From: Acetobacteraceae bacterium
GTDB lineage: Bacteria; Pseudomonadota; Alphaproteobacteria; Acetobacterales; Acetobacteraceae
Reading direction: 5' to 3'
Assembly (NCBI GenBank): GCA_027323595.1
Contig: DAHWBL010000149.1
Coordinates: 1 to 7,820 of the forward strand
DNA: 7,820 nucleotides
Shown here: positions 1-6,482 of the stretch, one piece after another
Layout of the letters: each line of letters opens with the position of its first letter
How positions within the stretch are numbered: the stretch's first letter is position 1
The notes under the pieces: generated by a model
Database searches by the model: none
Seen by the model: only the letters and a program-made list of their open reading frames with translations
What the model was told of the DNA's origin: nothing
Program-made: the position numbers and the translations under genes

Positions 1-605
1 TCCATGCTGGCGGCGACGACGCGGTTATTGACGATGCGCGCGCTGGTGACGTGTGCGGCCGCCGCGAAGGCGGCCTGGGTTGCCGCGCGGTCGCCGGTCT
101 CCCAGTCGAAGCACACATTGCCGGGGGCGGCCTCCCAGACCCGCGGTTGGTCGGGCGCGGTGGCGGTGGCGAGGTCGGTGGCGGCGGGCAGGATGTCGTA
201 TCCGACGCTGACGGCTTCCAGCGCATCCTGTGCCTGGGCGGAGGTTTCGGCGACGATGAAGGCGACCGGATCGCCGACATGACGCACCTGGCCATCGGCG
301 AGGGCCGGGCGTGGGGTGTCGGCGCGGGCGGTGCCGTCGGAGTTCTTGAGCGGAATGACGCAGGGCAGATGACCAAGCCCGGCGGCGGCGAGATCGGCGT
401 GGGTGTAGATGGCGCGCACGCCGGGCAGGTGCCGGGCGGCGTCGGTGTCGATGGCGGTGATGCGCGCGGCGGCGTGCGGGCTGCGCAGCACGGCGGCGTG
501 CAGGCAGCCGGGCGGGGTCGCGTCGTCGGCGTAATGGCCCGCGCCCAGCAGCAGGCGCGCATCCTCGACCCGGCGCACCGGCTGGGCCAATCCGAATTTT
601 GTCAT
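1..605 (-). CDS. Molybdopterin-binding large subunit, xanthine dehydrogenase/CO dehydrogenase (CoxL) family, 5' part only
   Basis: This is the N-terminal 201 residues of a molybdenum hydroxylase large subunit, a family that binds the Mo-molybdopterin cofactor and oxidises purines, aldehydes, CO or aromatics with small FeS and FAD partner subunits. The translation opens MTKFGLAQPVRRVEDARLLL, a typical family start, followed by GAGHYADD, LRSPHAAARI, the strongly conserved RHVGDPVAFIVAET near residue 103, and NNRVVAASME at the window edge, close to the family's usual NNRxxxxPMEPR. Together these cover the alpha/beta hammerhead domain and the beginning of the first Mo-cofactor domain. The start is the ATG at 605-603, preceded six bases upstream by GGGAG. 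The gene begins 32 bases after the RND pump stop on the same strand, so co-transcription is possible. The active-site loop that separates true CO dehydrogenase from other members lies outside the window, so the substrate cannot be assigned. No symbol is given. Confidence 0.9.
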   Translation of the reverse strand, partial: MTKFGLAQPVRRVEDARLLLGAGHYADDATPPGCLHAAVLRSPHAAARITAIDTDAARHLPGVRAIYTHADLAAAGLGHLPCVIPLKNSDGTARADTPRPALADGQVRHVGDPVAFIVAETSAQAQDALEAVSVGYDILPAATDLATATAPDQPRVWEAAPGNVCFDWETGDRAATQAAFAAAAHVTSARIVNNRVVAASM

Positions 606-637
606 CGCAAACTCCCGCGTGTCAGCCTGCCGGAAAT

Positions 638-3600
638 CTATTCGGCCGGGGTGGATCGATGCGTCGGCTGGCCCGGTTGATGCCGGCCGAAGCGTGCCTT
701 GGCGCGCTCGCGCAGCGACTGGAAGGTGACATAGAGCATCGGGATCAGGAAGATGCCCAGGCAGCTCGCCGCGATCATGCCGTAAAAGACCGGGGTGCCG
801 ACATCGCGCCGGCTGATCGCCGCCGCCCCGGTGGCGCGCACCAGCGGCAGCAGCCCCAGGATGAAGGCGATCGAGGTCATCATCACCGCGCGAAAGCGCA
901 TCTGCGAGCCGAGCACGGCGGCATCCAGGATCGACCGGCCCGCCTCGCGCTGCTCCTTGGCGAACTCGACGATCAGGATGCCGTTCTTGGCGGCGAGCGC
1001 GATCAGCACCACCAGCCCGATCTGCGCATACAGATCGAGCGCGAGGCCGGACACCATCACGCCCAGATAGGCGCCGAGCACGCCCACCGACACCGACAGC
1101 AGCACCGGCACCGGGATCGTCCAGCTTTCATACAGCGCCACCAGGAACAGATAGGCGAACAGGATCGCCAGAGCCAGGATCGGCCCGGTCTGTCCGCCGG
1201 CCTCGTGCTCCTGGTAGGCGGTGCCGCTCCATTCATAGGTGTAGCCGGGCGGCAGGGTTTTGGCCGACACCGTGGCCATCGCGGCGAGCGCGCCGCCCGA
1301 GGAGACGCCGGGCGCGGGGGAGCCGTTCACCGTGATGGAGCGGTAATTATTGTAGCGGCTGATGGTCTGCGGGCCGAGCACGATGCGCGCATCCGCGATC
1401 GCGCGCAGCGGCACCTCCGCCCCCTGGTTGTTGCGGATATAGACCTTCCACAGGTCCGACAGATCCTCGCGATTGGCGGCCTCGCCCTGGATGTTGACCT
1501 GCCAGGTGCGGCCGAACAGGTTGAAGTCGTTGACGTAGTAGCCACCAAGGGTTGCCTGCAGGGTGGTGAACACGTCGTTCATCGCCAGCCCCAGCGCCTG
1601 CGCCTTGTCGCGATCGATGTCGAGATAGGTGGAGGGGTTGTTGGCCGAGAAGGTGGAGAACACGCGCGCCAGACGCGGGTCCTGGTTGGCGGCGACCACG
1701 AGGCCGCCCATCACGCTGCCCATCGAGGCGGGCTCCGCGCCTTCGAGATTTTCGAGCTGGTATTCGAAGCCGCCGGAGGTGGACAGCCCGATGATCGGCG
1801 GCAGGTTGAAGGGAAACACCACGGCGCTGCGGATCTGCTGGGCGCCGCCGAACACGCGGCCGATCAGCGCCTGCGCGCCGTCTGCCGCACCCTGACGGTC
1901 GGCGAAGGGCTTGAGCTTGCCGACCAGGAAGGCGGCGTTGGATTGCGCGCCGCCATCGAGCAGCGAGTAGCCGATGATCGCCAGCGTGTCCTGCACCTGC
2001 GGCATCGATTTCAACATCTTCTCGACCCGCGCTGTGACCTCGGCGGTGCGATTGACCGAGGCGGCGTCCGGCAACTGGATGGCGACGAAGAACGCGCCCT
2101 GGTCCTCCTCGGGCAGGAAGCCGACCGGGGTGCGCAGCGACACGCCATAGATGCCAGCGCCGGCGACCAGCACCAGCAGCACCGACAGCACCGACAGCCG
2201 CACCATCCGCCGCACGATCGCGGCATAGCCGTCGCGCACCCAGTCGATGCCGCCGAGCACGCGGCCCATGATGCCGCGTTTTTTGTCAGTGTGGCGCAGG
2301 AACACCGCGCACAGCGCCGGCGAGAGGGTGAGCGCGTTGATCGCCGAGATCACCATCGCCACCGAGATCGTCACCGCGAACTGGCGGAACAGCTGGCCGG
2401 TGACGCTGGGCAGGAAGGCGACCGGCACGAACACCGACAGCAGCACCAGCGTGATCGCGATGATCGGCCCGGTGATCTGGCGCATCGCCAGCATGGTCGC
2501 CTCGGGGGCGGTGAAATCCGGATTTTCCTCAAGCACGCGCTCGACATTTTCCACCACCACGATCGCGTCATCCACCACGATGCCGATGCCCAGCACCAGC
2601 GCCAGCAGCGAGACGGTGTTGGCGGAGAAGCCGAGTGCCAGCAGCACCGCGAAGCTGCCGATCAGGCTGACCGGCACGGCGATGGTGGGGATGATGGTGG
2701 CGCGCAGATTGCCCAGGAACACGAACACCACCAGCACCACCAGCACGAAGGCTTCGAGCAGGGTGCGGATCACCTCATGGACGGTGTCGTTCACGAAGCT
2801 GGAGCTGTCATAGACGGTCGAGGTGGACACGCCCTCGGGGTAGCGGGTGGCGAGGCTGGCGAGCGCCTGGTCGATGCGCGCGGAGGTGGCCACCGCGTTC
2901 GCGCCCGGCGCGAGATAGATGCCGATGCCAACGGCGGGCTGGCCATTCAGCAGGCTTTCGGAATCCATGTTCTGCGCGCCCAGATCGACGCGCGCGACAT
3001 CGCGCACCCGCAGCACCGAGCCGTCGGGGTTGGCGCGCAGCACGATGTTGCCGAACTGCTCGGGCGTGACCAGCCGCCCCTGGGTCTGCACGTTCATCTG
3101 GAACTGCTGGTCGGGCCCGGCCGGCTGTGCGCCGATGCGCCCGGCCGCGGCCTGGACGTTCTGCGCGTTGATCGCCGCCACGATGTCGGACGGCGAGAGA
3201 TTGAGCCCGACGAGGCGGCTGATGTCGAACCAGATGCGCATCGAGTAGTTGAGCTTGCCGAACAGGCTCGCCTGACCGACGCCGGGGATGCGCGAGAGCG
3301 TGTCCAGAATGTTGATGGTGGCGTAGTTGGTGAGGAACACCGGGTCCTGTTTGCCGTCCTTGCTGTACAGCATCAGGAATCGCAGGATCGCCGAGGAGCG
3401 CTTGGCGACCACCACGCCCTGCTGCTGGACGATCTGCGGCACGCGGGCGAGTGCGGCCTGGACGCGGTTGTTGACGTTGACGGTGTCGATGTCGGGGTTG
3501 GTGCCGAGCGCGAAGGTGACGGTGAGGTTGTAGCTGCCGTCGTTGCCGCTGTTGGATTTCATGTAGAGCATCTGGTCGACGCCGATGACCGATGCTTCGA

Positions 3601-3796
3601 GCGTCTGCGCGACGGTGCTTTCGACCACCGCGGCCGAGGCGCCCGGATAGGTGGTGGTGACCTGCACCTGCGGCGGCACGATGTCGGGGAACTGCGCGAC
3701 GGGGATGCGCAGCATGGCGAGCACGCCGGCCAGGGTGATGACCAGCGCGATCACCACCGCAAGGCGGGGGCGGCGGATGAAGACGGCGGAGATCAT
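638..3796 (-). CDS. RND multidrug efflux pump, inner-membrane permease (AcrB/MexF, HAE1 family)
   Basis: This 1052-residue protein has the full length of the hydrophobe/amphiphile efflux RND family (AcrB is 1049). It would be a proton-driven trimeric transporter in the inner membrane that takes drugs or lipophilic compounds from periplasm or membrane and passes them through the adaptor to an outer-membrane channel. Visible features in order are the N-terminal FIRRP start and first membrane helix (about 7-30), the porter segment with FPDIVPPQVQV and YPGA (36-53), NTQGR-like VQTQGRLVTPEQF (236-248), helices from about 343, and the proton-relay motif GIVVDDAIVVVENVER with D409 and D410. AAKNGILIVEFAKEQ follows with K937, and R969 corresponds to AcrB R971. 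All relay residues are present, so the pump looks functional. Several porter motifs resemble MexF more than AcrB, but the subfamily is uncertain. The ATG is six bases after the adaptor stop (TGA TCGGGG ATG), indicating one operon with likely translational coupling. The substrate cannot be read from sequence. Confidence 0.96.
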   Translation of the reverse strand: MISAVFIRRPRLAVVIALVITLAGVLAMLRIPVAQFPDIVPPQVQVTTTYPGASAAVVESTVAQTLEASVIGVDQMLYMKSNSGNDGSYNLTVTFALGTNPDIDTVNVNNRVQAALARVPQIVQQQGVVVAKRSSAILRFLMLYSKDGKQDPVFLTNYATINILDTLSRIPGVGQASLFGKLNYSMRIWFDISRLVGLNLSPSDIVAAINAQNVQAAAGRIGAQPAGPDQQFQMNVQTQGRLVTPEQFGNIVLRANPDGSVLRVRDVARVDLGAQNMDSESLLNGQPAVGIGIYLAPGANAVATSARIDQALASLATRYPEGVSTSTVYDSSSFVNDTVHEVIRTLLEAFVLVVLVVFVFLGNLRATIIPTIAVPVSLIGSFAVLLALGFSANTVSLLALVLGIGIVVDDAIVVVENVERVLEENPDFTAPEATMLAMRQITGPIIAITLVLLSVFVPVAFLPSVTGQLFRQFAVTISVAMVISAINALTLSPALCAVFLRHTDKKRGIMGRVLGGIDWVRDGYAAIVRRMVRLSVLSVLLVLVAGAGIYGVSLRTPVGFLPEEDQGAFFVAIQLPDAASVNRTAEVTARVEKMLKSMPQVQDTLAIIGYSLLDGGAQSNAAFLVGKLKPFADRQGAADGAQALIGRVFGGAQQIRSAVVFPFNLPPIIGLSTSGGFEYQLENLEGAEPASMGSVMGGLVVAANQDPRLARVFSTFSANNPSTYLDIDRDKAQALGLAMNDVFTTLQATLGGYYVNDFNLFGRTWQVNIQGEAANREDLSDLWKVYIRNNQGAEVPLRAIADARIVLGPQTISRYNNYRSITVNGSPAPGVSSGGALAAMATVSAKTLPPGYTYEWSGTAYQEHEAGGQTGPILALAILFAYLFLVALYESWTIPVPVLLSVSVGVLGAYLGVMVSGLALDLYAQIGLVVLIALAAKNGILIVEFAKEQREAGRSILDAAVLGSQMRFRAVMMTSIAFILGLLPLVRATGAAAISRRDVGTPVFYGMIAASCLGIFLIPMLYVTFQSLRERAKARFGRHQPGQPTHRSTPAE

Positions 3797-3802
3797 CCCC
3801 GA

Positions 3803-4993
3803 TCAGCCCTTGGGGCCGGCGCCGGGGCGCGGCACCTGCGGGCCTGGCGTGGCGGGCCCGGGCGACACCGGCTGGCCGGGGCGCACCCGTTGCAGCCCGT
3901 CCACCACCACCATCTCGCCGAGCTTCAGCCCCGAGGTCACCGCGACCAGCGTGGCGCTGCTCTGGCCAAGGGTGACGCGGCGCTGCTGCGCCTTGTTCTG
4001 GTCGTCCACCACGAACACGTAGTTGCCCTGCTGGTCCGACAGCACCGCGACGCGCGGGATCGACAGCAGATTGACCGGCGCGACGCCCTGCACCTGCACG
4101 GTGACGAATTCGTTGTCGTAGAGCGGGCGGTCGGCCGGGTCGCCGGCGTGGGCGGCCGGGCGCACCGGGTTGGCGATCACGCCGCGCAGCAGCAGCGTGT
4201 CGGTGCTCTGCGCGACCGAGGGGGCGACATAGTCGATCTTGCCTTCGGGGGCGAAGCTGCTGCCGTCGGGCAGGATCAGTTTGATCACCACCCCGGCCAT
4301 GCCGCCGCGGGTCTCGTAGCGCCGCGCCAGTTCCTCGACGGTGCGCACCGGCACCGGGAAGGTGACCCACATCGGGTCCTGGCTGACGATGGCGGCGAGC
4401 GCCCCCGAGGTGGGGCCGACGACGTTGCCGATGGTGACGTTGGAGCGGGTGATCTTGCCGTCCACCGGGGCGCGGATCTCGGTGTAGTCGAGATTGATCT
4501 GCGAGGTGCGCAGCTGCGCCTGGGCGTTCTGCAACTGGGCGGCGATGGAGCGCTGCTGGGCCTGGGCGTCGTCCACGGTGGAGCGCTGGCCGGCGACGGT
4601 GTTGAGCAGCGTCTGGGCGCGCTGGAGGGTGATGTTGGCGTTGGTCAGCAGGGCGGCCTGCTGTGCGACCTGCGCCTGCTTGGCGGCGAAATCCGCCTCG
4701 AACGGGCCGCGTTCGAGCCGATAGAGCAGGTCGCCCTGGTGCACCTCGCCGCCTTCGGTGAACAGGCGCTCATCGAGGAAGGCGGTGACGCGGGCGACCA
4801 GATCGACATGCTGGATCGATTGCACGCGGCCGACGAATTCGGAGGTCTCGGTGATCGGACGCTGCTCGACGCGGACCACGCCGACCGCCGGCGGGCCGCC
4901 GGGGCCGGGCGCCTGCGCCCGCGCGGCGGTGGCGGCGAGCAGGGCGAGAAGGGAGCCGGCAAGGACGGCACGCGGGCGCGACAGGGACTTCAT
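3803..4993 (-). CDS. RND efflux periplasmic adaptor subunit (membrane fusion protein, AcrA/MexE-like)
   Basis: This 396-residue adaptor would bridge the RND pump to an outer-membrane channel across the periplasm. It begins with a Sec signal peptide: basic MKSLSRPR, a hydrophobic stretch about 9-22, then AARAQA with probable cleavage after residue 26 or 28. There is no lipobox cysteine, so it is likely a soluble or periplasm-anchored adaptor rather than a lipoprotein like AcrA. Domains seen are first lipoyl half (about 66-98, with GGEVHQGDLLYRL), Gln/Ala-rich coiled-coil hairpin (about 100-165), second lipoyl half (LDYTEIRAPVDGKITRS, 168-184), beta barrel (about 208-305) and membrane-proximal domain ending GLQRVRPGQPVSP (366-378). 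A Pro/Gly-rich tail of about 18 residues closes the protein. The ATG has GAGAGG six bases upstream. It is the first gene of the efflux operon and its promoter lies in the divergent region towards 5093. Confidence 0.95.
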   Translation of the reverse strand: MKSLSRPRAVLAGSLLALLAATAARAQAPGPGGPPAVGVVRVEQRPITETSEFVGRVQSIQHVDLVARVTAFLDERLFTEGGEVHQGDLLYRLERGPFEADFAAKQAQVAQQAALLTNANITLQRAQTLLNTVAGQRSTVDDAQAQQRSIAAQLQNAQAQLRTSQINLDYTEIRAPVDGKITRSNVTIGNVVGPTSGALAAIVSQDPMWVTFPVPVRTVEELARRYETRGGMAGVVIKLILPDGSSFAPEGKIDYVAPSVAQSTDTLLLRGVIANPVRPAAHAGDPADRPLYDNEFVTVQVQGVAPVNLLSIPRVAVLSDQQGNYVFVVDDQNKAQQRRVTLGQSSATLVAVTSGLKLGEMVVVDGLQRVRPGQPVSPGPATPGPQVPRPGAGPKG

Positions 4994-5046
4994 GGCAAAC
5001 CTCTCACGCGCCGGGTGGCGGCGGCTTCACAACGGTCTATATGATT

Positions 5047-5064
5047 CAGGGCTGGCTTGCCCTG
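5047..5064. promoter_or_regulatory. Inverted repeat CAGGGC-N6-GCCCTG in the divergent control region
   Basis: Six-base perfect arms flank a six-base spacer (TGGCTT). The element lies between the two -10 candidates of the efflux operon, so it would fall in the core promoter or at the transcription start. It could be a second operator site, or a hairpin in the leader transcript if transcription starts upstream of it. The function is inferred from position only. Confidence 0.3.
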
Positions 5065-5078
5065 GATTAGGGAACGCA

Positions 5079-5092
5079 TGACCGATAGGTCA
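5079..5092. promoter_or_regulatory. Inverted repeat TGACC-N4-GGTCA, candidate repressor operator
   Basis: A perfect 5-base-arm palindrome, TGACCGATAGGTCA, overlaps the TTGACC -35-like hexamer used towards the efflux operon. Size and shape suit a dimeric helix-turn-helix repressor, for example of the TetR/AcrR family that commonly controls such pumps. No regulator gene is present in the window, so the binding protein is unknown. The lyase gene runs away in the other direction, so the site could control both. Confidence 0.35.
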
Positions 5093-5124
5093 ATAGCGCG
5101 GCCACGAGATCGGGGCGCCACGGC

Positions 5125-5133
5125 GAGAAGGGG
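5125..5133 (+). promoter_or_regulatory. Ribosome binding site of the HMG-CoA lyase gene
   Basis: GAGAAGGGG is a strong purine-rich Shine-Dalgarno sequence followed by three consecutive in-frame ATG codons (5134, 5137, 5140). Spacing favours 5140, giving the start MAEHV. This site matters because it shows translation is meant to begin upstream of the TAG at 5155 and not at the later ATG at 5191, which has no such site. Confidence 0.65.
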
Positions 5134-5139
5134 ATGATG

Positions 5140-6060
5140 ATGGCCGAGCATGTCTAGATCACCGAGGTCGGTCCGCGCGACGGGCTGCAGATGGCGAAGG
5201 CGATGATGCCCACGGCGCTGAAATGCGGCTGGATCCGCGCCATGGCGGACGCCGGGGTGGCCTCGATCGAGGTGGGCAGCTTCGTGCCCGCGACAATCGT
5301 GCCGCAGATGGCCGACACCGCCGAGGTGGTGGCCGACGCGGTGACCATCGCCGGGCTGCGGGTGGTGGCGCTGGTGCCCAACCTGCGCGGCGCGCAAGCG
5401 GCCCACGCGGCGGGCGCGCACGCCGTCACCATCCCGATCTCGGCATCGAACAGCCACAGCCTGGCGAACACCCGCAAATCCACCGCCGACCAGATCGCCG
5501 AGGTGGGCCGGATCAGCGCCTGGGTGGGCGCGCAGGCGCGGCCGATGCAGGTGGAGGCCGGGGTCTCCACCGCGTTCGGCTGTTCGATGGAGGGGGTGGT
5601 GCCGATCGAGCGGGTGGTCTGGACCGCCGCCGGGCTGGTCGCGGCCGGGGCGGACACGATCGCGCTGTGCGACACCGTGGGGTATGCGCACCCGGCATTG
5701 ATCCGCGCCACCATCCGCGCGGTGCGCGAGGCGGTGGGGGGGCGGCTGCGCACCCTGCATCTGCACGACACGCTGGGCATGGGCATCGCCAACGCGCTGG
5801 CCGGGCTGGAGGAGGGCATCCGCGCGTTCGACGGCGCGCTCGCCGGGCTCGGCGGCTGTCCGTTCGCGCCTGGCGCGTCGGGCAATGTCACCACCGAGGA
5901 CCTGGTGTTCATGCTGGAAAGCATGGGTTTTTCCACCGGCATCGACCTCGAAAAGCTGCTGGCCACCCGCGCGCTGCTGGCGGCCGGCCTGCCCGACGAG
6001 CGGCTGCGCGGGCAGCTCGCGCTGGCCGGGATTCCGCGGACCTTTCATCGGGCGGCGTGA
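5140..6060 (+). CDS. Hydroxymethylglutaryl-CoA lyase family protein, interrupted by TAG at codon 6
   Basis: Family members cleave 3-hydroxy-3-methylglutaryl-CoA to acetyl-CoA and acetoacetate, the last step of leucine breakdown; related aldolases act on similar acyl-CoAs. Counting the TAG as residue 6, the frame holds ITEVGPRDGLQ with catalytic R13 and metal ligand D14. It continues with IEVGSFVPATIVPQMADT (E44), LVPNLRG, the metal-binding LHLHDTLG (H207, H209) and the signature GLGGCPFAPGASGNVTTEDLVFML with catalytic C240 and ligand N249. Spacing agrees with the human enzyme (R41, D42, E72, H233, H235, C266, N275). Expected length is about 306 residues. An in-frame TAG at 5155-5157 splits the five-residue start MAEHV from the rest. 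The only later ATG start (5191, 289 residues) would lose R13 and D14. No other frameshift or stop is present. It may be a recent pseudogene, a sequencing error, or be read through. It is divergent from the efflux operon, and no leucine-degradation neighbours are visible. Confidence 0.85.
5155..5157 (+). other. In-frame amber codon inside the HMG-CoA lyase start region
   Basis: The codons run ATG GCC GAG CAT GTC TAG ATC ACC GAG GTC from 5140. Family members normally have a sense residue at this place, for example V-x-I-T-E-V-G-P-R-D-G. A single substitution from GAG (or CAG, AAG) would create it. It forms a TCTAGA hexamer; CTAG is often scarce in bacterial genomes, which fits a new mutation or base-call error. 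Confidence 0.85.
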
Positions 6061-6068
6061 GCGGTGGC

Positions 6069-6091
6069 TTTGCTTCACGTGAAGCAATCGG
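6069..6091. repeat. parS-like palindrome, copy 1
   Basis: The core TTGCTTCACGTGAAGCAA (6070-6087) is a perfect 18-bp palindrome centred on CACGTG, flanked by T on the left and TCGG on the right. It begins about nine bases after the lyase stop. The inner 16 bp match the canonical chromosomal parS site (TGTTTCACGTGAAACA) at 14 positions, differing only by symmetric T-to-C and A-to-G changes at positions 3 and 14. It is identical over 23 bp to copy 2. Identification as a ParB site is an inference from this similarity; a dimeric transcription-factor operator is the main alternative. Confidence 0.6.
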
Positions 6092-6094
6092 ATG

Positions 6095-6109
6095 TTTGCT
6101 GAAACGCAA
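6095..6109. repeat. Degenerate middle unit between the two parS-like palindromes
   Basis: TTTGCTGAAACGCAA looks like the flanking palindrome with its central TCACGT removed and AC inserted (TTTGCT-GAA-AC-GCAA), leaving a weak inverted repeat TTGC-N6-GCAA. It suggests the cluster once had three tandem units, or that half-sites are tolerated. Confidence 0.35.
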
Positions 6110-6110
6110 G

Positions 6111-6133
6111 TTTGCTTCACGTGAAGCAATCGG
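6111..6133. repeat. parS-like palindrome, copy 2
   Basis: This is an exact 23-bp duplicate of copy 1, with the perfect palindrome TTGCTTCACGTGAAGCAA at 6112-6129. Centre-to-centre distance to copy 1 is 42 bp, which is four B-DNA turns, so both sites face the same side of the helix. As RNA the two copies could also pair with each other around a 24-base loop, but there is no T-tract after them, so an intrinsic terminator is unlikely. Confidence 0.6.
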
Positions 6134-6245
6134 GTTCGCTGCCGGTTGTGGCATGGCTGGCATGGGTGGGGCGGAATTTTGTTGCGGCACGGCGCGACCC
6201 AGGGTCTGCGCGGAGGTGGCGTCATGGGTAGTTTCCGGCCCTGTT

Positions 6246-6259
6246 CGGTGGGACCACCG
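6246..6259. promoter_or_regulatory. Inverted repeat CGGTGG-GA-CCACCG upstream of the small membrane protein gene
   Basis: Perfect six-base arms with a two-base centre lie about 46 bases before the preferred start at 6306. GC-rich DNA throws up such repeats by chance, so this is a low-confidence operator candidate. Confidence 0.2.
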
Positions 6260-6286
6260 CGGTTAGCCTGGTCTGGTTGTAACCGC
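6259..6286. promoter_or_regulatory. Inverted repeat GCGGTTA-N14-TAACCGC before the small membrane protein gene
   Basis: Seven-base perfect arms (6259-6265 and 6280-6286) flank a 14-base spacer, giving half-site spacing of 21 bp, two helical turns. It ends 19 bases before the preferred start codon. It could be an operator for a dimeric regulator or a hairpin in the leader RNA affecting ribosome access. Nothing in the sequence decides between these. Confidence 0.3.
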
Positions 6287-6305
6287 ATGAATGGGCGAAA
6301 ATGCC

Positions 6306-6482
6306 ATGAGCACCCTGCTGATCATCATTGTGCTGATTGTGCTGTTTGGCGGCGGCGGCGGCTATTACGGCTATAACCGCTATGGCGGTTCGGGGCTGGG
6401 CGGGGTACTGTTTCTGCTATTGATCGTGCTGGGTGTGTTGTGGTTCCTGGGGTTGTTCACGATGAACGGACCGATGCGGTAG
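6306..6482 (+). CDS. Small two-helix membrane protein with glycine/tyrosine-rich linker
   Basis: A 58-residue very hydrophobic protein: helix 1 about residues 3-14 (TLLIIIVLIVLF), then a glycine-tyrosine turn GGGGGYYGYNRYGGSGLGG (15-33), helix 2 about 34-51, and the short tail TMNGPMR. The layout resembles small uncharacterised inner-membrane proteins of the DUF3309 type common in alphaproteobacteria; this is a resemblance in architecture, not a proven match. An in-frame ATG at 6291 would add five residues (MGENA) but has no ribosome site; GGGCGA before 6306 is a weak one. Its end overlaps the ExoD-family gene by 43 bases, suggesting a joint transcript. The function is unknown. Confidence 0.65.
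   Translation: MSTLLIIIVLIVLFGGGGGYYGYNRYGGSGLGGVLFLLLIVLGVLWFLGLFTMNGPMR

Larger units (their letters stand above)
5036..5093 (-). promoter_or_regulatory. Candidate promoter of the efflux operon
   Basis: Read on the minus strand, TTGACC at 5093-5088 is a good -35-like hexamer, but the sequence 17-18 bases further (CTAATC or TAATCC, near 5070-5064) is a weak -10. A better -10, TATAGA at 5041-5036, lacks a convincing -35 at the right distance. Either would give a leader of some 35-65 bases before the adaptor ATG. The assignment is a weak pattern call. Confidence 0.3.

Noticed and set aside
51..680. Open frame of 209 codons on the plus strand at the left end
   Set aside because: It is antisense to the molybdenum hydroxylase gene and its Gly/Val-rich product has no recognisable motifs.
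2808..4370. A 520-codon minus-strand frame overlapping pump and adaptor
   Set aside because: It is an out-of-frame shadow; the product is an Arg/Pro/Ala-rich string while the overlapping frames encode clear family proteins.
599..5044. A 1481-codon open frame on the plus strand, antisense to the whole efflux operon
   Set aside because: It is the codon-aligned complement of the adaptor and pump genes, which share one frame because their gap is six bases. It stays open because those genes use no TTA, CTA or TCA codons. The product is a His/Arg/Asp/Gly-rich string with no family features.
5191..6060. Lyase gene starting at the ATG at 5191
   Set aside because: The conserved EVGPRDGLQ lies in frame just upstream, and the strong ribosome site is before 5134. 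A start at 5191 is at best a fallback that yields a protein missing two catalytic residues.
6069..6133. Palindrome pair as a CRISPR array or intrinsic terminator
   Set aside because: There are only two repeats with a single 19-bp spacer that itself resembles the repeat, so it is not CRISPR. The hairpins lack a T-tract, so a Rho-independent terminator is not supported.
5223..6266. A 347-codon plus-strand frame within the lyase gene
   Set aside because: It is a frame-shifted shadow of a gene with all of its catalytic motifs in the other frame.
4990..6288. A 432-codon minus-strand frame through the lyase gene and palindromes
   Set aside because: It is antisense to the lyase coding region; its repeated LLHVKQ only reflects the duplicated palindromes.
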